From assembly GCA_016931715.1 (NCBI GenBank), contig JAFGEF010000168.1:1-64000 (forward strand): a stretch of DNA of 64,000 nucleotides, in the 5' to 3' direction. Numbering within the stretch: position 1 is the first letter of the stretch; every line of letters begins with the position of its first letter. A model generated the notes under the pieces. The model did no database searches. It was not told the origin of the DNA and worked only from the letters and a program-made list of their open reading frames with translations. Of the stretch, positions 1-7,972 are shown piece by piece. Position numbers and translations under genes: made by a program. This DNA is from Sedimentisphaerales bacterium (GTDB lineage: Bacteria; Planctomycetota; Phycisphaerae; Sedimentisphaerales; Anaerobacaceae).

Positions 1-6
1 AATTGG

Positions 7-340
7 GTGTCCCGATCATATAATTGCTTCGTTTTTATTCGCAAGAAGCACAATAATTTCGGCAGCGTCAGCGTTAAGGTCATCTACAAATCTCATGGTT
101 ATCGGGTACTTAAGACCATTGATGCAGCTCGCAATCAGGAGAAGATAGAGCAATTTGTTGAATTAGGAAAGGTATTGATTAACAGGCAGAACAATTATTC
201 CCATCAGTGCTAATAGATCTGCAGAACTTACACAAAATATGTGCGAGATTAACTTCAAACAGCCAACATTCCCACAATTACTCCTGATTATACTTCAAAT
301 GGACGATGAACAACATCAACTCTACAATCTGCTGTACTAA
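7..340 (+). pseudogene. IS1634-family transposase remnant (N- and C-terminal ends only)
   Basis: The first 68 codons (7-213) read FIRKKHNNFGSVSVKVIY...GYRVLKTI, which matches the conserved N-terminus of IS1634-type DDE transposases. After the stop at 211-213 a second frame (215-340) reads ELTQNMCEINFK...LLLIILQMDDEQHQLYNLL, which resembles the C-terminus of the same family. The whole catalytic core is missing and the two ends are out of frame, so this is an internally deleted, dead copy. The right edge near 343-380 carries GAGTTCCGAATTGG-like sequence on the reverse strand, which may be the old terminal repeat. The left edge is cut by the window. Family assignment rests on remembered motif similarity. 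Confidence 0.6.
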
Positions 341-402
341 ATTGAGTGGGTGTTCCAATTCGGAACTCAGGTTCCAAATAACAGTTTTTTGAGGTCTTCA
401 TA

Positions 403-447
403 AAAAACGTGGCTTGTGATGATTTCACATAGCCGCGATTTTTATTG
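403..447. terminator. bidirectional-looking terminator hairpin
   Basis: An A-tract, the stem arms CGTGGCT/TAGCCGCG with an inner TGTGA...TCACA pairing, and a T-tract (GATTTTTATTGTTTTTT) lie just downstream of the minus-strand gene ending at 470. The A-tract on one side and T-tract on the other would let it work in both directions. Confidence 0.6.
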
Positions 448-469
448 TTTTTTAAAGTTCGATTATTTA

Positions 470-1489
470 TTAATTTAGCGACGCTGGTTTTATCTTTATT
501 TCCTGTTTTTCATCGCTGTTCTGTGCTGTATTAATCTGAACTGAAGAATCTGTTGAATTACCAGCCGCTGCAACCGCAGATGGTTTCTCCATTTCAGCAT
601 TGCGAACGAAATTATGCTGCAAATCATAAATTTTGCCCTCGGATGCAACATAAATTTCGAGGGCTTCTTCACGAGATACAATATCGCCGGTTGCTTTTTT
701 GACAAATTTGCCGGTCTTTTTATCTAGAGAATATTCTTTTCTAATTTGGTATTTTTCAGCAACAGGTCTTAAGATTTCTCGCACCTGGCCTGTCGTACTA
801 TCAAAATGATAAGCAGTTTCATATCTCGTAGTTGGCTGAACCACTTCAGCAAGCTCCTGAACTACCTTGCCATCCAGATCGTAAAACTTGCCCTCACTTG
901 CAACGTAAGTTTCTATTTTCTTAGTCTCTTTATTGAAAAACATTGTGGCCCCACCCTGCTTATCTGGGGAAACCTCCTTTTTAACCTGGTCTATGATTTC
1001 ACTTCTTGTTTTTTGATCATACAAAACATAAGGCGGGTCATAACCACCAACAGAATCAATTTTCCCTGTCAATACTAAATCTTGATCTATATAGACTAAA
1101 TATTCATTAGGGAAAACACCTAAAGTGTCACTAAAGATAATTGCTGAAGAGTTATACAAATAAGATGAGTAACCATCAACCCAAACACTCAAATATCCAT
1201 CTTGACTATTGCCAACACCCAAACCACCGCAAAGAAACCCGTAATCCTCATCTGTTGCCATATAATAATTATTATGATTGAAATACAAATAATCATAATA
1301 ACCGTCTGTTATTGTTAAGTCAGTTCCAGATATATCGCCCCCTGTTATTGAACCGCCAACTTCCAAATCACCATCAACAGTCATAGTTCCCTGCTGGACT
1401 GTGACGTCGGAAGCAAAAATAAATCCAACTGAAATCACCATTAAAAATAAAACACACAACCCTATTTTGATTTTTAACATTCTGTTCAT
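470..1489 (-). CDS. hypothetical exported protein
   Basis: 339 aa. The first 26 residues form a clear signal peptide (positively charged MNRMLKIK, then a hydrophobic run ending VGFIFAS), so the product is exported. The mature start, VTVQQGTMTVDGDLEVGGSI, looks like the beta-rich shaft or coiled-stem start seen in many planctomycete surface proteins. The C-terminal half carries an internal repeat, KIETYVASEGKFYDLDGKVV and ALEIYVASEGKIYDLQHNFV, spaced about 75 residues apart. It begins 35 bp after the end of the frameshifted subtilase gene, on the same strand, so the two are probably co-transcribed, and it ends at the hairpin at 403-447. I do not recognise a family and assign no function. Confidence 0.75.
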   Translation of the reverse strand: MNRMLKIKIGLCVLFLMVISVGFIFASDVTVQQGTMTVDGDLEVGGSITGGDISGTDLTITDGYYDYLYFNHNNYYMATDEDYGFLCGGLGVGNSQDGYLSVWVDGYSSYLYNSSAIIFSDTLGVFPNEYLVYIDQDLVLTGKIDSVGGYDPPYVLYDQKTRSEIIDQVKKEVSPDKQGGATMFFNKETKKIETYVASEGKFYDLDGKVVQELAEVVQPTTRYETAYHFDSTTGQVREILRPVAEKYQIRKEYSLDKKTGKFVKKATGDIVSREEALEIYVASEGKIYDLQHNFVRNAEMEKPSAVAAAGNSTDSSVQINTAQNSDEKQEIKIKPASLN

Positions 1490-1524
1490 TTTAAGACTCC
1501 TTTAAATATTTTATAAACATTTTC

Positions 1525-2322
1525 TTAGTTTCCTTCTTCAAAAACATAACCTGATAAAAACAGGTTTCCCCAATGATCAAATAAAGCAACTACTTCCTCG
1601 TTTTCATTAATAATCACAAATTCCTGATATCCAGCTTGAAGCAGCGTATTGAAATCGTCATAGTCTTCAGTAAGACACCCTGCAATGGTCATATTTCCTG
1701 TTGAACAATCAGTAACTGACATTTTATAATTTTGATACATAATAATGAATTCGTCATTAGCAGTTGCAATTGGTGTTCCATATTCAGTTAAGTACCCTGT
1801 TAAAAACAAATTTCCTTCATCATCTATTGTTACAACATCTTCACTCAAAGAATTTTTAACAGTAAATACTGAAGTAGTTTCAAATCCTCCGAGAGACCAT
1901 ATCATAAGACGATCTAATGCATAATTATAAACATGAACATCATCGATAAGGCCATCGAATGAGTAGCCTCCATCTGATCCTATGAATGCAGGTGTTTTAA
2001 CACCATATTCGTCTGTCACAGATTCTTCACCTGCAGGGTATCCATTTACATAAATCTTTAAATCTGAACCATCATATGTCCCTACAATATGGTACCATTG
2101 GCCCGTCTCAATTGAAATATTAGATACTACTTCGGAATCGTTAATGTAAAATGCGGGGGTATCATAATTAAGGCACAAATAATGCCCGAAATTTCCACCA
2201 TCATAATAGAACTGCGTAACAATAGGCTGGTACTCGATATTTAGGGTATCTGTTTTTATCCATGCTGATATTGTTATAGTTTGACTTGCCATTGGAATGG
2301 TAGGAGCTATCAGTACCATCAA
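1525..2322 (-). CDS. C-terminal part of frameshifted subtilase: LamG half plus repeat tail
   Basis: This frame continues the protein encoded at 2201-4060. Joining the frames near 2297-2303 restores a normal LamG (concanavalin-like) start, SFDGTDSSY then IPMASQTITISAWIKTD, so the two reading frames are one gene with a one-base frameshift. The LamG domain then runs on with WYHIVGTYDG and LIDDVHVYNYALD. The tail holds two copies of a short motif, IDDEGNLFLTGYLTE and FDHWGNLFLSGYVFE, of a kind often seen repeated in large planctomycete exported proteins. If the frameshift is real this piece is not translated with its own signal peptide and is a broken end; if it is a sequencing error the intact protein is about 850 aa. 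Confidence 0.7.
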   Translation of the reverse strand: MMVLIAPTIPMASQTITISAWIKTDTLNIEYQPIVTQFYYDGGNFGHYLCLNYDTPAFYINDSEVVSNISIETGQWYHIVGTYDGSDLKIYVNGYPAGEESVTDEYGVKTPAFIGSDGGYSFDGLIDDVHVYNYALDRLMIWSLGGFETTSVFTVKNSLSEDVVTIDDEGNLFLTGYLTEYGTPIATANDEFIIMYQNYKMSVTDCSTGNMTIAGCLTEDYDDFNTLLQAGYQEFVIINENEEVVALFDHWGNLFLSGYVFEEGN

Positions 2323-4060
2323 AGCTTAAGGCATAACCAGTCTTTCCTGAAGCCCATGAAGCACCAGAAATGGTTCCGTCATAATAACCGATAGAATCAT
2401 AAGCTGTACTACCTTGATTTTCATTGAATCCCCAACAACTCCCAAGAAAATCGGCAGAAAAATTCGTGGCCATAGTCAATGCACTATGAATATTTATCCT
2501 TCCCCAGCCGAACAGTTCATCCCAACCGGAGTCTCCAAAATCATCGCATGTTCCATCAATAATATATTTAACTTCGTCAGGAGTAAGTGAATCATCCACA
2601 GATAAAATCAATGCAGCAAGACCTGTAACCTGAGGTGCAGCAGCGGAAGTGCCGCTAAACCATTTCATATAATTTCCTGCGGCATCACCAAGACTTGTAC
2701 TTCCATAATTCATACCTCCTGAGCCAGTGATATCTGTTGTCCATAAAATTGTAGTTCCTGACATACCATCATAATCTCCACTCGGTGCAACAACATCCAA
2801 AGCAGTTCCATAATTGCTGTAATCCCAAAGTTCATCATCTGCGTCGGTTGCACCAACGGCAATTACAAATGATAATGATGCTGGATAACTAACAGAGCTT
2901 GAGGAATCATTACCAGATGCAAAAACTAAAATACAACCTGCTTCTTTTGCTTCTGAAATTGCGTCAGTCAGGTCTTGATCCGGACTTCCACCACCCCAGC
3001 TACAACTTAATACATTAGCACCATTAACACGAGCATAATCAATAGCGTCTGCAGCATCAGCTACATCAATATAACTTGTGTCTGATATCAAAAGAGGCAT
3101 AATTTTACAATTCCATGCGACACCAGCTACTCCCTGGTTATTGTTTGACTCGGCAGCAGCCAAGCCTGCACATGGAGTGCCATGACCATACGTGTCGTTT
3201 GGATCATTATTATTTGAAACAAAATTCCAACCCGATACCAGATTACTTGATAAATCTTCATGACTTAAATCCACGCCTGTATCGATAACAGCGATTACAA
3301 TACTCGAACTTCCTGTACTACTATCCCATCCTTCCGGAGCATCTATGTCAGCATCTGAGGTTCCATCAGGCGGATTCTGTCCTGTATTATGTAGATTCCA
3401 CTGAGATGAGAAATACGTATCATTGGGAGTTGTGCTGTATAAGGCATCAAGAACTATAAAATCAGGTGCAGAAGACATAATATTAGGATTTTGATGATAA
3501 ATATTTGCCATATCCATAGCATTTTTGTCTTTAGGATTTAAAACACGCAAAACAAACCTATTGTGCCTGTATGGGCTTTTTCTGACAATTTCAACATTGT
3601 TTGTTTTATTTAGAACTTCGATTTCTTTTTCAGTTACATTTTCTTTGAATCTTACAATAAACTTATCTGTCATAATCATCTTATGACTTTTATATTCAAA
3701 GACAGGCGTGCAGTATTTGACTTGTGACAAGTAATTTAGCATTCCTATTGCTGCATTGATATTAACATTATTGATAGTATTAACCAGGGCTAACCCGTAA
3801 GGAAGCTTCTTATCTGATATTCCTTTTAAAGATGAATCTGCACTAATTAAATCCTTTTTCTGATTATCAGTAACTTTTTCTGAAAAACAGATAGCAATTT
3901 CATCCTTAGCTGTTTCCAAATATATAGGCTTATCATAATAGTAATAAAAATAACCATTACCTTTTTCCGATCCAAAACTTATTGTGGTAATCAATACGCA
4001 AAATATAATTAGCCGTACCAACAAAAAGTGAGGATGTTTGTACTTTAGTCTTTTCTTCAT
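2201..4060 (-). CDS. exported subtilisin-like serine protease (S8), frameshifted at its C-terminal LamG domain
   Basis: 619 aa as read. The N-terminus is a signal peptide (LVRLIIFCVLITTISFG), followed by a propeptide-like region (FIVRFKENVTEKEIEVL...). The peptidase S8 domain has the full catalytic triad: Asp in AVIDTGVD (about residue 260), His in YGHGTPCAG (about 292) and Ser in FSGTSAAAPQ (about 469). After the catalytic domain comes the start of a LamG domain (CWGFNENQGSTAYDS...YALSFDGTDSS). The frame is then lost and the last 30 or so residues are out-of-frame filler. The rest of LamG lies in the -1525-2322 frame. No slippery heptamer is visible at the join, so I read this as a mutation or sequence error and not programmed frameshifting. 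The likely role is extracellular proteolysis or protein processing. Confidence 0.85.
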   Translation of the reverse strand: MKKRLKYKHPHFLLVRLIIFCVLITTISFGSEKGNGYFYYYYDKPIYLETAKDEIAICFSEKVTDNQKKDLISADSSLKGISDKKLPYGLALVNTINNVNINAAIGMLNYLSQVKYCTPVFEYKSHKMIMTDKFIVRFKENVTEKEIEVLNKTNNVEIVRKSPYRHNRFVLRVLNPKDKNAMDMANIYHQNPNIMSSAPDFIVLDALYSTTPNDTYFSSQWNLHNTGQNPPDGTSDADIDAPEGWDSSTGSSSIVIAVIDTGVDLSHEDLSSNLVSGWNFVSNNNDPNDTYGHGTPCAGLAAAESNNNQGVAGVAWNCKIMPLLISDTSYIDVADAADAIDYARVNGANVLSCSWGGGSPDQDLTDAISEAKEAGCILVFASGNDSSSSVSYPASLSFVIAVGATDADDELWDYSNYGTALDVVAPSGDYDGMSGTTILWTTDITGSGGMNYGSTSLGDAAGNYMKWFSGTSAAAPQVTGLAALILSVDDSLTPDEVKYIIDGTCDDFGDSGWDELFGWGRINIHSALTMATNFSADFLGSCWGFNENQGSTAYDSIGYYDGTISGASWASGKTGYALSFDGTDSSYHSNGKSNYNNISMDKNRYPKYRVPAYCYAVLL

Positions 4061-4353
4061 TTTTCTTTACTCCTTTCTTCTTAAAAAATCATTTATCAAA
4101 ACAAAACCTTAAAATAAGCGCGCACTATCCAAGGCATTAACACAATTCTTGTTATGATTATTGTTAATCTTGCTTTATGCTTTACAAACTAAGCAGAATC
4201 CGCATCGTTGCGACTACGATTGAGGTAAGAATAATTTAAAAAAAGATTTGTAAACGCTTAATTTCTTTTGAAGTAATACTTACTTTACTTTCCTCGTTTC
4301 TCCATAATCTCCCTTCTAAATTAAGTCCATTTAATTTTTATTAATTTGTAATC
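4061..4353. other. AT-rich intergenic region upstream of the subtilase gene
   Basis: About 290 bp with no coding sequence. On the minus strand an AGGAGT-type ribosome binding site lies just upstream of the subtilase ATG. I see no other clear element. Confidence 0.5.
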
Positions 4354-4391
4354 ACCTTAATATTATTGCATTACTGCAATAATATTAAGGT
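4354..4391. terminator. 17-bp perfect inverted repeat overlapping the stop codon of the beta-helix gene
   Basis: ACCTTAATATTATTGCA, a 4-nt loop (TTAC), then the exact reverse complement. It spans the last codons and the TAA of the minus-strand gene at 4385. The stem is long but almost all A/T, and no strong U-run follows, so it may be a weak terminator or an RNA-protecting 3' hairpin. Confidence 0.45.
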
Positions 4392-6358
4392 TCTGCACTC
4401 GCTGATATTGTTATTGAAGTTCTGACTTCAGTTGGATAATAATTCCCCGGTTCACGAGCATCGTTCCAGGGTGAGTTATACATAATCCCAAAAATATCAT
4501 AAGTCCCTGGTCCAACGAGATAACCATCATCATTTATCATATCCCAACTGTGAAAAATTACATCTGATTCTCCTGCAGAAAGTTCAATTACGGGCATATC
4601 CCATGTAGTACCCTGCACTTTGGACCATATTTCTATGACATCCTTTTTAACTTTAAGATTTAAATAAGCACCTTGCGAACAATGGATATATACAGTTTCG
4701 TTATTTAGATTAGTAACAGAAAAATCCATCTGTACACTTTCACCTTGCTTGTAGAATGTTTTATCAGTCTGTACACGAAATTCCACACCATTTATAATTT
4801 CCGAGCCGGGATTATTTTCTTCGAGCCAGTGTGAGAGCATAATCAGCATATCGTTAATATCTACTCTGCAATCGCCATTGATATCACCTGCGACTATTGT
4901 TTCGCATACAGGTTTTCCAAAATATGATTTGCTTGCCTCTGTTGTTCCGCCGTAAGCGCCCATATTTATATAGCCGCCGTTGGGGAATGGTTCTAATCTT
5001 ATTGGCGACATCGGGTCACCTGCATCTATACATGGGCTTGTATTATTATCTATCACCCAGCTTTGAGTATTTGAATCCCATCTTCCTGCCTGAGATTTTA
5101 AATGATAATCACCATTATTGGGATCAGTGAATAATGGCTCGGTATCAATATTCCCATCACACCAGACTAATTTTGTATTCGGGTCATAAATAGCCGCCAG
5201 ACCATTCTGAACATTGCTGTAACATACCTCTATTTTTGAGGCATTATTGTTCCATATCTCATCCTGGCCGCCGTTGTATAAAATAGAATTTCTTATTTTA
5301 AGGTCAGAGGAGGTAAAAATAGCTTTACCTTGTAACGCTGAGTTCCTGATAAAAGTTATGTTTTTTATTTCTATAGGGCTGTAATTTGATTCCATGTACA
5401 TAGCGCCGCCGTTATTCGTGGCCGAATTACCAACGAATAAAGAGCTTGTTAAACTGCTGTATTTTAAGTTATTATGTGAATATACTGCGCCCCCATCAGA
5501 AGCTGTATTGTTTTTGAAACTGCTATTTTCAATAATAATTTTGCCGTCTTCGTTGTGTATAGCGCCACCTTTATATTCAGCAAGATTATTCTCAAAAACA
5601 CAGTTGACCAGTTTTATTTCACCATTTTTATTATAAATGGCGCCCCCATTTGAAGACGAATTTGCCTTAAAAAGACAATTTATCACTGTTATTTGCCCAT
5701 TGTTTATTAAAATACCAGCTCCACTTGCTCCAAAGTTATTTAAAAAAGAGCAGTTGTAGATTTGAAGTTTGCCGGAACCCATTCTTATTCCACCACCAAA
5801 GCTAACACCACGACCTACAAAGAGAGTACCTCCTGCAATTTTAAAACCATCAAGTACGCTCAAGCTAACTGCTTGGTAAGCAGTAATAACACAATAACTA
5901 TTATCTTCTCTTGTCGGCTCATTTTCCAAGAAATTTGGGTCATTCACTTCTATGTCGTTTCCAGACAAATCACCTGAAAGAATTGTTACATATTTTTCAT
6001 AATCTCTTCGACTTTGATCAGGATCGAAAATACCTGCGTATCCTCCTGATAATATAACTCCGCTTGTGGTTTTGAAAGAAGCTTCCCTATCTCCGGCTGT
6101 GTGGCCTGCTCCCTTGTCGGGTTTATACGTTCCCTGTGCTACGCGGATTTCAACTGGTTTTTCTGCAAGATTTGCATCAGCTAAGGCATCCTGCAGGTAA
6201 ATATAGGCGTTTTGCCAGTTTGAGCCGTCATTAGCTCCGGATGCATCGTCATCGACGTAAATAATTTTGTTTGCTAAGGCAAAATTACCAAAGAAAAATA
6301 AAGAAAAGAAAAACATCGCTGATTTATAAGAAATTCCATGTTTTAACATATAAAACAC
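4385..6358 (-). CDS. exported parallel beta-helix protein with dockerin-like motif and BsuPI-like C-terminal domain
   Basis: 657 aa. It has a signal peptide (hydrophobic MFFFSLFFFGNFALA), then YVDDDASGANDGSNW, the usual start of planctomycete choice-of-anchor/Pmp-like beta-helix proteins. The helix region (about 60-460) has stacked repeats of the form GGAIYN..G.I.L.NCVFENN. Around residue 495, GDINGDCRVDINDMLIML is a dockerin-type calcium-binding loop. The last 130 residues (RVQTDKTFYKQGESVQMDFSVTNLNNETV...) resemble the BsuPI/intracellular proteinase inhibitor beta-sandwich. Probably a cell-surface or secreted adhesion or carbohydrate-binding protein; the exact substrate cannot be told. It is transcribed alone, upstream of and in the same direction as the subtilase. 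Confidence 0.8.
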   Translation of the reverse strand: MFYMLKHGISYKSAMFFFSLFFFGNFALANKIIYVDDDASGANDGSNWQNAYIYLQDALADANLAEKPVEIRVAQGTYKPDKGAGHTAGDREASFKTTSGVILSGGYAGIFDPDQSRRDYEKYVTILSGDLSGNDIEVNDPNFLENEPTREDNSYCVITAYQAVSLSVLDGFKIAGGTLFVGRGVSFGGGIRMGSGKLQIYNCSFLNNFGASGAGILINNGQITVINCLFKANSSSNGGAIYNKNGEIKLVNCVFENNLAEYKGGAIHNEDGKIIIENSSFKNNTASDGGAVYSHNNLKYSSLTSSLFVGNSATNNGGAMYMESNYSPIEIKNITFIRNSALQGKAIFTSSDLKIRNSILYNGGQDEIWNNNASKIEVCYSNVQNGLAAIYDPNTKLVWCDGNIDTEPLFTDPNNGDYHLKSQAGRWDSNTQSWVIDNNTSPCIDAGDPMSPIRLEPFPNGGYINMGAYGGTTEASKSYFGKPVCETIVAGDINGDCRVDINDMLIMLSHWLEENNPGSEIINGVEFRVQTDKTFYKQGESVQMDFSVTNLNNETVYIHCSQGAYLNLKVKKDVIEIWSKVQGTTWDMPVIELSAGESDVIFHSWDMINDDGYLVGPGTYDIFGIMYNSPWNDAREPGNYYPTEVRTSITISASAEP

Positions 6359-6816
6359 CTCTCTTTTTTGAAATCAGGGCATTTATAGCCGCTATTCCTG
6401 AAATATATGAAGCCTTCCCTGAAAATATCTACCGCTTTAATTGTACCTCAAAAAAGCCAAAAAGTCAATTTTCACAGGTCTTTCCGCCTGAGTTAATTAA
6501 ACGATTTTTACTTCTTTTCGAGTTGAAACGCCGCACTCGATACTGCACTTTATAAATCTATAATTACATATACATAAAAACATTGTCAAGCAAAATTAAT
6601 ATAAATTCTGAAGAATTTTTTTCAGTATATATATGCCGTAAGTATTTATATTACAGTACTTTACAAAAATACTAAATAATATAAAAAATTTTGTTTTTGC
6701 CTTGATTATCCATTGTTTTTATAAGCAAATAATATATCATATTGCTTATTATATATAATGTTTGTAAGCAGGTAATATAACGCAGGCTGCTTCATATAAA
6801 AAGGGGTAAGTTATAA
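6359..6816. other. AT-rich divergent intergenic region
   Basis: 458 bp between the divergently transcribed beta-helix gene and pgl, presumably holding both promoters. An 8-bp inverted repeat (ATAAGCAA at 6721-6728, TTGCTTAT at 6742-6749) lies about 70 bp upstream of pgl and could be an operator. An AAGGGG ribosome binding site precedes the GTG of pgl. No ORF is credible here. Confidence 0.4.
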
Positions 6817-7569
6817 GTGACTGTAAAGAAATACGAGCCGAAAATAGAGGTTTTGCCAAATTCTGAAATTTTAGCACAAAGATGTGTTGAGATTTTTATA
6901 TCCGACGCCAATAAAGCAATAGGAACCAAACAATCGTTTCAAGCCGCTTTGTCGGGAGGGAATTCCCCTAAGCGTTTTTACGAACTGCTTGGAATACAGC
7001 CTCAAGCTAAAGCTTTGAAATGGAGTAAAATTCATTTGTTTTGGGTAGATGAGAGGTACGTCCCTGCAGTTTCGCCGCAAAGCAATTACAAATTAGCCTC
7101 AGATTCATTTCTAAAAAAAGTCCCCATCCCACAGGAAAATATTCATCGTATTGCGACAGAATATCCAGACATAAATACTGCCGCCCGTAAATACGAGGTA
7201 ACTTTAAAGACCGTTTTCAAACTCGAAAAGGGACAAAAACCCGAATTCGATTTAATTATACTTGGCATGGGTACCGATGGGCATACAGGTTCTCTGTTCC
7301 CGAATTCGACTGTATCTTTCGATACTGACAACCTTGCATGTGTAGTATATGGAATAGACGATAAGCTCAAACGAATCACTTTGACTGCTCCTGTATTGCG
7401 CCAGGCAAAACACCTGCTTGTTCTGGTACAAGGAACGGAAAAAGCCTCTATTCTTAAAAAGGTTATAACCAGTGAGCCGGATGAAATCCGCTATCCAATT
7501 CAAGTACTCTGGCCGGTGCTCAATAAAGTAACATGGCTTGTTGACAAAGAAGCGGCCGGTCTTTTATAA
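6817..7569 (+). CDS. pgl: 6-phosphogluconolactonase
   Basis: 250 aa, the normal length for the DevB/SOL-type enzyme that hydrolyses 6-phosphogluconolactone to 6-phosphogluconate in the cytoplasmic oxidative pentose phosphate pathway. Family signatures are present in order: ALSGGNSPKRFYELL (about residue 45), the active-site segment FWVDERYVP...SNYKLA (about 75) and LGMGTDGHTGSLFP (about 150). The start is GTG, supported by AAGGGG about 8 bases upstream. It stands alone, with no zwf or gnd beside it in the window. Confidence 0.93.
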   Translation: MTVKKYEPKIEVLPNSEILAQRCVEIFISDANKAIGTKQSFQAALSGGNSPKRFYELLGIQPQAKALKWSKIHLFWVDERYVPAVSPQSNYKLASDSFLKKVPIPQENIHRIATEYPDINTAARKYEVTLKTVFKLEKGQKPEFDLIILGMGTDGHTGSLFPNSTVSFDTDNLACVVYGIDDKLKRITLTAPVLRQAKHLLVLVQGTEKASILKKVITSEPDEIRYPIQVLWPVLNKVTWLVDKEAAGLL

Positions 7570-7655
7570 AAAGCTGAATATATTTTGATTACGTTACGGA
7601 AAAAATACAACGTTATTAAAATCCTGCTTTTTTAAATATAACCTCATTAAAAGAC

Positions 7656-7683
7656 TTGCAGTAATTTCTATTCATACTATAAT
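7656..7683 (+). promoter_or_regulatory. sigma70-like promoter for the TPP riboswitch/thi4 transcript
   Basis: TTGCAG (7656-7661), 16-nt spacer, TATAAT (7678-7683). Transcription would start a few bases before the riboswitch aptamer. Confidence 0.6.
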
Positions 7684-7703
7684 TTTATTGAAAATGTTAA
7701 TAA

Positions 7704-7785
7704 GCCAGGGGCGCAAAAGGCCGCAAGGCTCAAGCTGAGAATTGACCCTATGAACCTGCTCGGGATAATGCCCGCGAAGGAAGGC
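7704..7785 (+). promoter_or_regulatory. TPP riboswitch (THI element)
   Basis: All hallmark segments of the TPP aptamer are present in order: CAGGGGCGC, CTGAGA (7735-7740), ACCCTATGAACCTG (7745-7758), GGGATAATGCCC and CGAAGGAAGGC. GCC/GGC ends close helix P1. It lies between a promoter (7656-7683) and a terminator (7891-7918) upstream of a thiazole synthase gene, as expected for thiamine-diphosphate control of thiamine biosynthesis, with bound TPP favouring termination. The P3 arm carries a small variable stem (GGCCGCAAGGCTC). Confidence 0.93.
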
Positions 7786-7809
7786 AAAATAAAGTAAAAA
7801 GTAAAGAGT

Positions 7810-7868
7810 TGCAGAGTGGGCTTCAGCCCACCATTTATAATTCAGCATGGGCTAAAGCCCATCCTGCA
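7810..7868. repeat. REP-like palindromic element (two GGGCT..AGCCC hairpins in an outer inverted repeat)
   Basis: Two small hairpins, GTGGGCTTCAGCCCAC and ATGGGCTAAAGCCCAT, sit inside an outer imperfect inverted repeat of about 20 bp (TGCAG...CTGCA at the ends), giving a 59-bp dyad. Each half is itself a palindrome, the architecture of REP/BIME-type dispersed repeats. It is inserted between the TPP aptamer and its terminator. Confidence 0.6.
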
Positions 7869-7890
7869 CTTTTACCTTTTACATATCATG

Positions 7891-7918
7891 CACTCCTCAA
7901 CGCAGGAGTGTTTTTTTT
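7891..7918 (+). terminator. intrinsic terminator of the TPP riboswitch expression platform
   Basis: CACTCCT, 6-nt loop, AGGAGTG, then eight T. It lies 55 bases before the thi4 start codon and 105 bases after the aptamer. The right stem arm contains AGGAG but lies too far upstream to be the thi4 ribosome binding site. Confidence 0.85.
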
Positions 7919-7972
7919 GACGAAATGCTCCTGGCGAAGCAAAGATTAGTTTAAAAAAGAAAGGAAAAGGAA

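Noticed and set aside
806-1078. 90-aa ORF opposite the exported hypothetical protein
   Set aside because: It is antisense to a gene with a clear signal peptide and internal repeats, and has no start signal of its own.
2290-2325. Programmed ribosomal frameshift in the subtilase gene
   Set aside because: No slippery heptamer, no stimulatory stem or internal Shine-Dalgarno is visible at the join.
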